A stretch of DNA of 64,000 nt, taken from the NCBI RefSeq assembly GCF_029227915.1, contig NC_079879.1, forward strand, positions 30,446,501-30,510,500. The letters are read 5' to 3'. This stretch comes from Hydractinia symbiolongicarpus (lineage: Eukaryota; Cnidaria; Hydrozoa; Anthoathecata; Hydractiniidae). Both the position numbers and the translations under genes were made by a program. The notes beneath the pieces were generated by a model, which was not told where the DNA came from, did no database searches, and worked only from the letters and a program-made list of their open reading frames with translations. Shown here in pieces: positions 1-11,542 of this stretch; within the stretch, counting starts at the first letter, position 1, and each line of letters starts with the position of its first letter.

Positions 1-110
1 CTTCATTTAGAAGGTAAAATCATAAAAGTTTTAATATTTTGATTTACTTTTCAATTTAGACTTAAAAACTAAAAAAAAAAATCTTCTTTTTACTTTTCCA
101 TGGTGACTTG

Positions 111-3100
111 ATGAGTGGCAAGCAATCACTGCACAGTTTGTTAGAACGTATGAACGATGTTCATAGAAAAGATATAAAGGAGATTAATGTTGGACATTTG
201 AACGAAAATAAGTTTCTGCAAGATAAAGGGCATGAGAAAAAGAAGAAAAAAAAGATATGGAATACTGCAAATCAGTCATCACTGAGGTATAATATTTTAC
301 AACAAGAGTTAGACGTGTGTGCCAACAGAGGAGAACAAATAAGCCAAGTTACGATTATAATTGTTGCTACATAAATTAAAATTTATAAGGTTTTAATAGG
401 TCTAGTTTAGCAGTATCTAAAACTTATTCAGACTTAAAAATAGAAGTTGGGAGAAACGTTCATACATGGAAAGAACTAGTGTTGCTTGAATTTAAATTGT
501 GTAGTATCCTGTGAATACAGTGCAGATAAAATATTTGAACATAACTGAGCTAAAAAAACAATTTTTTAAATTTAGACTTCGTAACAAAGTTAGTTCAAAT
601 ACTCAAGTAGTGACTCCAAATCGACTGCCACCTATTGAAAAACATGTTGGTGACATGAATGATGCTTTTGTTGAGTTTTCGTGTGGAACATATGGTAACA
701 TTACAAAGATAATCTTATCATATTTTGTTGATTTCTTATTTTATACTGCTGTTTAATTGTACAATTTAAATGTATTGATTTAGATTCACGTTTGACAAAG
801 GTTAATAATGTAGAAGAACGAATCGAGACATTAAAAAATGAAAATAGAAATAAGAATAATCATCATGAAAGCATGTTGCCTGATGTCATGTTACCTAGAG
901 CTGATAAACAGAAAGGTTAGGTTTGTTTTAAGGAATATAATTATCTAAAGTAATTTAGCAAGTTACTATATTTAATTTTTTTATTTCTTACAGATTGTAC
1001 ATTGGAGAAAACTTTTATTCCAACTCATCATATTTTACCAACCAAATCTTCACAATACAGGCAGATAAGGAATGTTCACAATGGATTGTTCAGTAAAGAA
1101 GCACCATTCGGAAGAAACAGTCAACCATCTCTGCAAATTATTGAACGAAAACTCTATCAGGTAAAAGCAACTGAATCAAGTTTAGGGTAACAAGAAATAG
1201 CAAGGCCTATAGCAGGACTTGAAATAGTGAAAATTGAAATAGTCAAAATTTTTAAATTAATTGCTATCTTTGTTCATTTTGTCAAAACAATATTCTGAAT
1301 ATATTTTTATTTATTTTTTTTATTGTTTCTGTATCTTTGCCATATATTGGTGATGATGATTTTCTTAATTTTTTATTATGTGAATATATTTACTCTTACC
1401 TGAGTCAGTGTTAAAATCAGATTGATATATACCATATTTTACTCTATTATTTCCTCTGTGAAGTTAGCCTTTCAACCTCCCAAGTAAACCCAAAGGTGGG
1501 TTAATATCAGAGAGGAAGGATTATTTTTTTTAAAGCATGGAAATCAGATTAATATTTTTTTAACAAAAGAAATGCAGGAAATCTAAATAATATGCTCCGT
1601 GTGTCTGTATGTCACTTTTGCAAAGTGGATAAAATCTCTTAGATAAAGTCTATATAGTATCGCCTATAAATTTGTTTCGTAATCGTAAAGTCGATTATAT
1701 TTCTTAATTTTCTTCAATAAAGTCTATAAAACATCACCTCTAAAATTGTTCTGTAATTTACCAAACTTTAACGTTAAACTAATATTAACGTCAAAGAAAA
1801 GTATAATAAACTAATGAAGCCAAGCCAAGCAAATAACTTGGAAACGAGGTGGTGACGTCACTGATTTTTCACCCCGTGGGTAACTAGGGACCAACTAGGA
1901 CCAATTAGGATAAGTTTCCCAAACCTGGGTCCCCAGATCCGTTTTGGAATGGACGTGTTGATGACGTTATCAAAAAACCTTCAAACCCTAATATCTCTGT
2001 CTCTGTTTGTCAAAAGTACATGACCCTATACATTTTCTTGGGGGTTTTGACAGGACTTTGATGACGTCAGCGAAATTTTTAAACCCCTATATCTTCTTAA
2101 GCATTCGCCAAAACCACACATTATACATTATTTTTACCAGCGTTCCAACATCTACTTATTACAGGCAACGAATAAAACAACCTATTTTTCCATTGTTTTT
2201 TTGCCCAAGTGGATTTTTCCATGGGCCTTATCGACTAGTTTTTAAACAATCACAAGTATGATTTCAAAAATTGTGAAAACAAATAAATTTAAAAAAAATC
2301 TGTTCTGTGCAGTGAAAAACTCAAATTTTACAACTTTTTATTGGAAATATAACTTATGCATAAAGTTGTTATAAAATGTTAGGTACAATGCTATGTGTTG
2401 GAAATTATGGACAACATAGTAGACTCTGCAAGATTATTGGTGGTGGGATTATTTTTTCAACCTCTGCTAAAAAGATGAGTTTATTAGACTGGTGAGAATA
2501 GCAGATATGCGGCAATAATAGAGTAAATACGATATTCAATTTTTTTGCAACACATTGATGCATAGCCAGATAAATTATTTAAAAGTCTAAATTTTGCATA
2601 ATTGAGACTGATAGGAGTCAATATTTCCCAAGATAGGTCTTCTGGTATTTGCGAAATTCATAAAATATGAAGTAATTGAGCATAAATTATACCTTGTCAC
2701 TTTTTTTAAAATATATTATTTTTTTTCTTTCTTCAATTACCTTGAACATTTTTTTTATTGCCAAATTCCTAGAAAATTAATCTTCACGAAAAATCCCCAT
2801 GGTACCGGTTTTATAACAAATTCATTGACCAAAATATTGTTTACGGAAATAAATCTTACGTAGATATGTTACTTTAGGTTTTTAAATAACATTTAAGTTT
2901 TAATTTGTTTAGAGATTAAAATCACTAGAAAATCATGACCATCCAAATTTTCATGTGTTGAACATATACAGTGATGCATGGGATGAAATTTGTAACATAT
3001 CAGAAACCTATGGCGATACGTTAAAATCAATTAAAGTTAGTGTTTTTACTATGACCCTTTTATACTTCCTGACAAGGAAGAATATTTTTCAACAGTAAAA

Positions 3101-5219
3101 ACGTGCCTACTTCAGTGAAGGTGTGACTCAAAAGTATATATATATACATACCTGTTTTAGTACGATTATGATACATATGCACGTGAATTAATGGATGCAT
3201 ATATTAACTGTGACTCTGCGCCAGTGGATGATTTAAATATTTTGGAAGATCGAACACTGTACAAAGAGGACAGGGAAAAGATAGAGAAATTGGAAGCACA
3301 AGTGATGCATGAATTGCATGAAAATAACCGGTTTGTTTCATTGAAGAATTATTTATTTTACCTTTTAAATACTGTAATTTATTAACTCTAACAGCTTTGT
3401 GTTAATTGAATGTCTTTACTTCAGGCTACGACAGGAAGTCAAAGAAAAAAAAGAGGATTTTGCTGATAAGCTTGGCAGGGCAGGTATGTCTGCATTTAAG
3501 TCTTTAAAATTTGTGTAGCAAATGTTTGAGTTATTGACTTCTTTCAGGAAAACTTGACAGAGCAATTCCAAATACTTTAAGTTGATTAATTTTCATGAAT
3601 TTCTTAAATTTTATCCATATTCGTGAAATTTGTCTACAAAAAAATTTTTGGAAAGGTCAATTCACGAAAATAAATCTGTAATATGAGCAATTTGCATTAA
3701 AGGCTACCTTATTTTAACAATTAGGCCTAACAAAAATTAAACTTTGCAAAAAAACTACTAGAAATGTGAAAATAAATCCTTGCAAAACAACTTAAAATAG
3801 GTCATTCACAAGAAAAAATCTTTGCAACATATCAAATAATGGGACTTGATTGTAAATAGAATTGCTGTAAGGGTGTCAGGATGTCAGAATTGTAGCTATG
3901 CCAAATCTCATAGTGAGATTAAAAATGGCTAAGTGTAAGCACTTAATGCATGACTGGTGATGAAAACTTAAACACAGAAAGATTTTGGCCTAGATTCCGT
4001 GCCACACGAAATCGTTGCAAGGAATCTTGTTAATGTTGTGTTCCAGAACATAACACCTTTTTTTTAAGTAAATGTTCAATTTCTTCGACTCACACTTTTC
4101 CTGTGCTATAAATGAAAATGTTTTGTGTTGTGTATGATGATCTTTGCAAAAGTTGGCCCTGCTGTGAGATAGTTGTGACAAAATAGTTCACAACAGAATT
4201 TGTGCCAGTCTTAACTGAACATAATATTATAAATTTCTTTTTTTTTGTTTTATATTTCTGTTTTGCATAACATATATGTTGCTTTGTTTAGAAGGTTGCA
4301 GTGGTCCATCTTTAGAAAGTGATTACTATGTTCATACCAAGGAGAATGATCTTGAAAGACAAGTGGAACATTTGCATGCACTGGTAAATGCTTTTTTCGC
4401 TATTTTAAAACGTTTGTCAATGTTTTTATGGTAGGAATGTAAGCTATGTTATATTTCTTTGTAGATTGAACTTCAATTGAATGAACTTGAAGAAATGAAA
4501 AAAACAAGGAAAGAAAACTATGTTCCATTAGCAGTGTGTGAAAGATTGGAACATTGCATTAAAGAAACAGAAGTGAGTTAGTGAATTATAATGTTATTAA
4601 TAGGCTTGCTCTTTGTCGATTATTAAAGCACTTTTAATAACAGAGCCCAACAAGAAAATAAATTTTGATTCAATGAATTTAAAAAAAGTAAAAATATATT
4701 TGATATCGCTGATTCAGTGTTCAGTATGCAGAACCCTAGAGGTTTTTTACATAAAAATGGGCTGGCACAGTTTTCTAGTGCTTTTTTTAAGAAGACACTG
4801 TCTTCAAAAGCACTGATACTTCAAAAACAATATTAAATAATCAGATATAAAATTGTGTATGAAATTTCCAGTGTACCAAGATTTGATTATGAAAAGCAAG
4901 TGCCTGTTAAAACAGTGACAGTCATTTTGGAAAGTGAATTTTAAATTTTGTTTGAAAACCATGTTTATAATGTTACCTATTTTCAAAAAAATGTTTTTAA
5001 TTTTCTAGGTTGATATTCAAAAATTAAGTAAACAGAACGAATTTTTAGAAGAGAATATAGAGGTGTGTTTTTTGTTTTTGTAAGTTTCTTTTTAAGATAC
5101 TTGTGGCCTTGTAGCCTCACACTATGGCAATTGTTTAAATGGATTTTTAGGAGCTGGAAGAAGAACTTGAAGATGTCTTGGTGAAAGCTGGTGTTAAGAA
5201 GAAAGATGCAAGGTTTTGA
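111..5219 (+). CDS. Coiled-coil protein with TSNAXIP1-N-like domain, multi-exon
   Basis: I join these exons by splice consensus and matching phase: 111-about 318 (end uncertain), about 432-500, 521-694, 784-915, 994-1160, 2913-3035, 3161-3330, 3425-3483, 4292-4383, 4465-4572, 5009-5062 and 5151-5219 (stop TGA). The first ATG at 111 follows an in-frame stop. The middle exons (2913-3330) encode a segment with the spacing HVLNIYSDAWDEI, TYGDTLKSIK, YDYDTYARELM. This resembles the N-terminal domain of translin-associated factor X-interacting protein 1 and C6orf118-type proteins. The remainder is charged, Glu/Lys-rich heptad sequence, predicted coiled coil, ending in ELEEELEDVLVKAG. TSNAXIP1-like proteins are generally linked to testis and cilia, so a cytoskeletal or ciliary role is an inference. 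The family call is moderate; the exon chain from 521 onward is well supported by phase. Confidence 0.72.
1840..2238 (+). mobile_element. Probable Helitron 3' part in intron
   Basis: The segment lies in the 1.75-kb intron 1161-2912. It ends at 2235-2238 with CTAG followed by T. About nine bases upstream is an imperfect hairpin (2203-2226, GCCCAAGTGGA then TCCATGGGC), which is the layout of a Helitron 3' terminus. Interior text with TGATGACGTCAG and short A+T tracts is repeat-like. A second terminus with nearly the same hairpin and CTAG occurs on the other strand at 17827-17866. The 5' end (expected TC) was not located, so the left boundary is a guess. Confidence 0.5.
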
Positions 5220-7626
5220 TTCTTTTCTTTTTTTCCTTAAAACTTTTCTAAGGCTACATTTTGTTCAAAGGCCTAATATTTTGCAGAATGGGAGGTTTTT
5301 GACCATTTGTCATCAATATCGCCTGGCTAATGCAAAACACCTGTAGCGTTATACACCTTTCCAGAATTGCTGGATTCATACGACAAGGAGAACTCAAAAA
5401 ATTTAAAAAAAAAAACTAATCTAATCTAATAAAATAATGTAAGATCTAATAAAATAACATTAGATTCTCTGTCCATTGTGATGATGTCCACAAGTGAAAT
5501 TTAACGTTTAATTTAACGTTTAATATATTATTTAACAAAAGTTTAAAGTGTGTATGACTTGGATAAAAATGTTGTTCCAAATTTATTGTGATCTTCGAAA
5601 CTGACTGTCTTTATTGAATTTTTTCTAGTACTGTATTACTAGTATACAAGATTTACATGGATACAAGTCAGGGAACTTTTTTGATTTCTCAGAAGTAGCG
5701 ACATAACTGTTTCTGTAGCTCCAAAAGGAGGTGATTGATGTTTATGAAAAATAATTTTCTTGTATTTGATATATTGGTGTTGTTTTTAGATTACTGTGGA
5801 GAAGAGTGAGCACTTCTCACGTATTGGATGCATAATAACAAATGATGTGTGCAGACGATGATGCAGATGATGTTGTTCACAACAGTGATAAGATTGACAA
5901 AAAGTTTTAGTTATGGCTAATCAGCATTGTTGTTTTATATGTGTTATGTTTTTACGTGACATTGAATTATTGGTGAATTAATTGCAACCATTTTTGATGT
6001 TGCATGCAGGAAAAGTGCGAGCTGGGATTAAGGGAGCCTAGAGCTTTTCATTTAAAATATTAGAAAAACCATAATTATTGCAAACGTAAACAAAAGACAA
6101 GTCAAGTGAGGGAATTTTGATGATTATTTTTTGAGCAGTGTTTGGGTTATTCCTAAAATAGAAAGTTATAGATGCGAGAGTTCCAGGAAGTTTGCATAAA
6201 GGTAAAAATATTTTTTCCAAATTCCATAGTAAGGCACAAAAATATTAGATGGCAGTAGCTTCAGTAGCTAGCTTTCCATGTATAAATGTAACAGTCAATT
6301 TAGATTTATTTTGATATACTTCTCTCTGTCATATTTATCTTACAACATTCTCAATGCAAAATTTTTTTTCTTGAAACTAGTTAACTAAGCTTTCTCTCAG
6401 GTTTTAAAATTGAGTTTAGCATCTTATCCCATCAGTTTTCTGATGTTAAGAGAACTCTCGCTGGGTCTCCCAGCTAAGAAAAACTCTGCCCTTATGATTT
6501 CGTTTTGGATGAAAGTTGTCACATGAAATGGTGAAGTAAATTTAGTAAAACTTTATTTATTTTTTGAGCTTTTATGAAGTAGACATTTACACAAAGTGAT
6601 AGTCTGTATAAGCACATTTATAGATGCATTTTTGGAATGGAAAAAATAGTGCCACCTTACCTATAAGTTATTCTAGTGGAAATTATTCTTGTGTTGGTAA
6701 TATTTTCATTAAAAATATTAACCTGTGTCTCGGATCCTTAGTACCACTTCTCTTACGCCTATATACCTGGTGAATTTCATCATTTTTTGAATACCACATC
6801 CAAAGAAATGATGAAATTCACCATCACAACAGCTGTAAAACAATAATTTTAAGATTTACGTTATTTTAAGATGTAAATAAAGATGTTATTATTTATAGCT
6901 ACCAATATATTTATTTTAAATGGTCAATGTATAATGTACAATTAATATACAAAAGTATTTTTAAAATTTTTGTTTTCCTTTCAATTTTGAAACATAACTT
7001 GTTGCATCATCCAACTTCATTGTACTAATGACAGCTATGCATTACTTTGTGAGATAAAATAATTAACAACAAAAAGCTAATCAAATTAGGAGCAACTCAT
7101 GAAAGAATTAAAGTTTATGCAGCGTCAGTCTTATTATGTTTTTTAAAATAATTCTTTTATATTAAGTATTACTCTTATCTAGCATTTTTGCAAGCACATG
7201 TGTTGTATTAATTGCTTCGTAATGGTGAAATAGTAACATTTATATGCCACATCCAATAATATGAGAAAGTAAAAGCTAATAAAGGGTATATTTATAAAAG
7301 TTTATCCTCTATCTTCTAGGGTTTTATGACCCATGATATAGTATATAAATTTAATGCATGTATCAGATTTTTTTTTTGCAAGCTGCTTATTATTTATGAA
7401 AATTGTTTTTTAGAGATCACTCTGGCTGATATTTTTCACATTACAACCCCTATATTTGGTTGTTAGAATTTTTTGTATTTCGTGGAATGTAACAGTCAAT
7501 AAATGATCATTTTTATACTAATGAATTAAAATTCAGTGTTTTCATTTGGATAATATTTTTTATTGCTGTTATTCTTCATAGTGTGCTAAATTGTATATTC
7601 TTAATTATACTTTAGAAAAACCTGAA
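5220..7626. other. Intergenic region
   Basis: This holds the 3' flank of the coiled-coil gene and the 5' flank of the SOCS-box gene. I see no conserved coding segment. Near 5480-5530 there is a short tandem of TTTAACGTTTAA. A likely 3' splice site (ATTATACTTTAG) lies at about 7604-7615, just upstream of the next start codon, so a 5' untranslated exon probably lies in this region. Confidence 0.5.
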
Positions 7627-9030
7627 ATGAATATTTGGAAAAAGATACAATCAAGAATAAAAAATAACAAACCAAAAATTTGTAAGCAAGAAGAGTCTTT
7701 TCCTTATCCAAAATTATTTCCAAGAACTTATTTAAATGGAAGAAATGGTATGGAAAGCAGTTCTGACGAAATTCCATTGCTTACATATGTTTTCAAATCT
7801 GACTTAGCTGAGAAAATAAAGTTTGCGTCACTGATATTTAATGGAAAGTACCTGCTTTTTATAGTGGAAAATTATGATATGACAGAGTATCGCTTGCAAG
7901 TTTGTTCGGAGATACATCTGAGAGAAAAAATAGATTGTTTAGATCGTAGCTCATATGTTTCTTTTCACACTATATTTTCTTTAAATTTAAATATGGTTAT
8001 AAAACAAGTGATGTTAGCTGATAACAACAGATCTTTAATAATTTGCGGGAGCTATAAAGATAAAAAGATGACTTTGATGCATTACCATTTTAACCATGGT
8101 GATAATGATGTATCAGTGAGGTACGTGGAGCAATCATTTTTGCCTGGTTATCATTTCACAATGACCAACACTGTATTTACTGCAATTCAATGTGAGAATA
8201 ATATGTTGGCGTTTGTTTTGATGGATTTTTCCCGACATCCACAACCGTTAATACTGTACATATTTGAATTAACTCCAAAAATGAATTTACAAAAATTTGT
8301 TGATTTGCGCTCAGCTTATCCAGCCCTTCGTGGCATAGTAAGTTCGCTATTATTTATAAACAAATGCAAGGAGTTGTTACTTGTTTCAACTTGTTTTCAG
8401 TTGTTTTCTTTGACACTATCTTGTGATGTATCTGTCGATCAGAGTGATATTTGTTTAAAAAACAGACCAGTGTTTCTTGAAGACGATGAAGAACTAATTC
8501 AACTAGATAAGTTGGTGTACTATAGTGTGGATGATTTGCATAGAACAGAAGATAAAGAGTTTGTCTATGCACTGTCTCAGTCTTTTGTTTTGTATTATAT
8601 TTCGGACTTTAAGGCATCAACGAGCAATGAAATACCAATCACATCAATTGATCTCAATAATAAAGTTAAGGGAGAAGGAATTCGGGTATCATGGTTTAGC
8701 ATCTGTAAATTCACAACCAGGATGTTCATCTTATCACAAGTTGGTTTTATCTTTGTGTATGACTTAAGGCAGCAGACATTTCTATTGCAACTTGATGTTT
8801 CGCAGTTCCGTCGCTCACCACATTTAGACTGGCAGATTTTTTTAAATTGGTATGGTGATGAGGTTTATTTTGCTCAACACAATATTTTATACTTGTTTAG
8901 CATCCAAGACTATAACACTTCGTTAAAAAATTTATGTCGACTCAAATTGTTGGAGAATTTTACATTTGAACAAATTTTACACTCTGGTCTCCCGCAGAAG
9001 TTAGTTAGTTACATTTTTAGCAAATATTAA
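7627..9030 (+). CDS. SOCS-box protein, probable cullin-5 E3 adaptor, uninterrupted coding exon
   Basis: This is a 467-aa reading frame without introns. I start at ATG 7627, just after a probable splice acceptor, because the upstream in-frame start is a non-ATG TTG. The C-terminal 40 residues match a SOCS box: a BC-box SLKNLCRLKL fits [S/T/A/P]LxxxCxxxL (Elongin B/C contact), followed by LPQKLVSYIF, resembling a Cul5 box. SOCS-box proteins recruit Elongin B/C, Cullin-5 and Rbx2 to ubiquitinate the target bound by their N-terminal domain. Here the N-terminal ~420 residues are a series of short hydrophobic strands (for example LLFIVENYDM, FILSQVGFIFVYDL) suggesting a beta-propeller. I cannot place it in WSB, ASB, SPSB or another known class. 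An AATAAA lies at 9154-9159. Gene reality is near certain; the SOCS call is strong; the fold is inferred. Confidence 0.85.
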   Translation: MNIWKKIQSRIKNNKPKICKQEESFPYPKLFPRTYLNGRNGMESSSDEIPLLTYVFKSDLAEKIKFASLIFNGKYLLFIVENYDMTEYRLQVCSEIHLREKIDCLDRSSYVSFHTIFSLNLNMVIKQVMLADNNRSLIICGSYKDKKMTLMHYHFNHGDNDVSVRYVEQSFLPGYHFTMTNTVFTAIQCENNMLAFVLMDFSRHPQPLILYIFELTPKMNLQKFVDLRSAYPALRGIVSSLLFINKCKELLLVSTCFQLFSLTLSCDVSVDQSDICLKNRPVFLEDDEELIQLDKLVYYSVDDLHRTEDKEFVYALSQSFVLYYISDFKASTSNEIPITSIDLNNKVKGEGIRVSWFSICKFTTRMFILSQVGFIFVYDLRQQTFLLQLDVSQFRRSPHLDWQIFLNWYGDEVYFAQHNILYLFSIQDYNTSLKNLCRLKLLENFTFEQILHSGLPQKLVSYIFSKY

Positions 9031-10004
9031 TCAAATTAATTTTTAAATATATAAAGAAATATTTTATAATTCTGTTTTTATATTTTGTTTTGTAATTTAT
9101 TGCTTCGTTTTTTTTCTGTTTTTATATTTTGGTGAAAAAACTTTTGGCAGAAGAATAAACCATAATTGATAATAATAAAAATAAAATGTTTAAAAGTACT
9201 GTTGCAAAATAAGCTCAAATTAAACATCACTCAGATTTAAATTTTGCATTTATTTTTCAACTTTTTAATAATAAAATTTTTATTTTTGTTAATACTTGTT
9301 ATTTTTTCATCATTATCACCATCTTATTGTTTTTATTGTAATAGAGATTTTTACAATGGACTTCATTTGGATTAATAAAACCACAGAAAATAAATCCACA
9401 CTAAACCTATTTACTTTTTTTTTCTTCATTTTAGAGTACTAACATATATACATATGCTGTGATTTCAATTAACAGGATGTCAGGAATGGCAGGAATGTCA
9501 GGAATTTTGAAAATATAGGCAAAATGTCTGGAAAATATCAAAAATATTTGGTCTTTTCATGAAATTTATTTTTTAAAGTTTAAACTATCCGCTAAGTCCT
9601 TGTAATTCATATGCTTTTTATTTTCATATGATGTGTTTCAATGTATTTTCAGCTTGTATTTGCTTCATCTTTTGTTTCTTTTTTTCTTCGTGTCCATTGC
9701 ATTTTTTCTTCTTCCTTTAATAGTCATGGTAACAAGTAGGGGAGTAATATGGGGGTTAACTTTTAAGTGGAAACCCTTAATAAGCTATTCATTACTAGAA
9801 CTATTGCTGGTATTGCTGTTTTAAATTTTCAAGTTTCATTGTAATGTATGGTTACTCAAAACTGCAATATTTCTTAAATTAGATTTTAATAGATTAGGTT
9901 AGATTCTCAGATTAAAGATGTTGTAGAGAAAGCCAGTATTTCATATTTGTAGTTTTTATTTTAGACAATAGTTATATTGAAAGCAGTATTTAGATAACAG
10001 TAAA
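9031..10004. other. Intergenic region
   Basis: This contains the 3' flank of the SOCS-box gene, with an AATAAA at 9154-9159 and further AT-rich sequence. It also contains a probable splice acceptor (TTTTTATTTTAG) ending at 9964, just 5' of the next ATG. No conserved coding signal was recognised. A reading frame at 9633-9824 is hydrophobic and looks incidental. Confidence 0.45.
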
Positions 10005-10459
10005 ATGAATTCAGTGACAAGTGATGTTAGTTTCAGTTTTTTTGCTGACAACAGATTCGAGGATAGTCCTACTGAGGAAGAGATAGCTTTGTACAGTCCT
10101 TCATGCCAGCTATTGTTTAATGACTGCAGTGTCAATAGAAAACAAAATCTTGATGATGTGGCAAGGAAACTTTTTGCGCATTTACCAACAGAGACATTTA
10201 TTGGTAAATCAAGTCGGAGGAATAACAAGAAGAAAACTTCCTTTTTTTCAACTGATCAGTATCTTATACCAGAGCCTCCTGAAGAGAGATTTACTCAATT
10301 TACAAGTCCTGCAACTGCGAGTAACAATGAACCTGGCGATCTTTCACATAGCAGTGATAATAGAAATTTACCCATGTTAAACTATCTTAATTCTGAGCTG
10401 GAATTAGACATTAAGGAAGAGTTAATGTCACCATTCGTTTCTGCAGTACAGAATTCAAG
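10005..10459 (+). CDS. Orphan first coding exon, unknown protein
   Basis: ATG at 10005 opens 151 codons up to a possible donor (AATTCAAG then GTTTGT) at 10460. The peptide is acidic and serine-rich, with a basic patch SSRRNNKKK and an acidic stretch LNSELELDIKEELMSP. I recognise no domain. It lies immediately 5' of MCMDC2 on the same strand and could be its N-terminal extension. However, the exon would end in phase 2, and the first recognisable MCMDC2 exon needs phase 1, so direct joining fails. The same frame runs past the donor through the minisatellite to 11162. It could be a separate small gene. Confidence 0.5.
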
Positions 10460-10547
10460 GTTTGTTATTTGTTATGGTTTAGTTATTTGTAGATGCTTGA
10501 TGTTATTCATTACATATCTAAAAAGGCTATTTGAACTTCCTATAAAC

Positions 10548-11138
10548 TTTCATCTTTATGAACTTGTTTTCTATACTTTTTGTGACTTGCATCTTTATGA
10601 ACTTGTTTTCTATACTTTTTGTGACTTGCATCTTTATGAACTTGTTTTCTATACTTTTTGTGACTTGCATCTTTATGAACTTGTTTCCTATACTTTTTGT
10701 GACTTGCATCTTTATGAACTTGTTTCCTATACTTTTTGTGACTTGCATCTTTATGAACTTGTTTTCTATACTTTTTGTGACTTTCATCTTTATGAACTTG
10801 TTTTCTATACTTTTTGTGACTTGCATCTTTATGAACTTGTTTTCTATACTTTTTGTGACTTGCATCTTTATGAACTTGTTTTCTATACTTTTTGTGACTT
10901 GCATCTTTATGAACTTGTTTTCTATACTTTTTGTGACTTGCATCTTTATGAACTTGTTTTCTATACTTTTTGTGACTTGCATCTTTATGAACTTGTTTTC
11001 TATACTTTTTGTGACTTGCATCTTTATGAACTTGTTTTCTATACTTTTTGTGACTTGCATCTTTATGAACTTGTTTTCTATACTTTTTGTGACTTGCATC
11101 TTTATGAACTTGTTTCCTATACTTTTTGTGACTTTCAT
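10548..11138. repeat. 39-bp minisatellite, about 15 copies
   Basis: The unit CATCTTTATGAACTTGTTTT + CTATACTTTTTGTGACTTG is repeated head to tail with very few differences (TTTCC for TTTTC in some units, CTTTC for CTTGC in others). Because 39 is divisible by three, the array stays open in two plus-strand frames and one minus-strand frame, giving 13-aa periodic peptides such as HLYELVFYTFCDL. It most likely lies in an intron between the 10005 exon and MCMDC2. Confidence 0.95.
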
Positions 11139-11542
11139 CTTTTAAATCTGATATTTTTATAAGTCCTTTAATTTCAGTTCACCCTAATACAAATTTTTAT
11201 TACAAATCTTTCAAGTTTAATGTGTAGTCTCAGAATAAATATTCCTGATTTTAACATTTATTTACTCCATTTCTGTATTGTTCCAAGGTAAATTTATAAG
11301 GAGTAGCAACATAGGAACCATTTAACAAACAAAATTCATGTGCAAAACCAACCCAATCGACTCCTAATAGCCAGCAGCGAAAACACAAGTTTTTTAGATA
11401 AATGATGACGGCATAACAAAATTGCTGATGTCAGCAAATTTACATCCCCACCAATAAATTTCTTTCATGGTATACTGTATTCCTAAGTTTGGTCAACATA
11501 GCTAATGTCATTTATATAAGATTTTTAAATCCTACCCGTCAG

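Noticed and set aside
8354-8767. Frames overlapping the SOCS-box gene in other phases
   Set aside because: They are shadows of the 467-aa frame, which carries the recognisable SOCS box.
10527-11138. 203-codon minus-strand frame of KVTKSIENKFIKMQ repeats
   Set aside because: It is the antisense reading of the 39-bp minisatellite; periodicity divisible by three keeps all such frames open.
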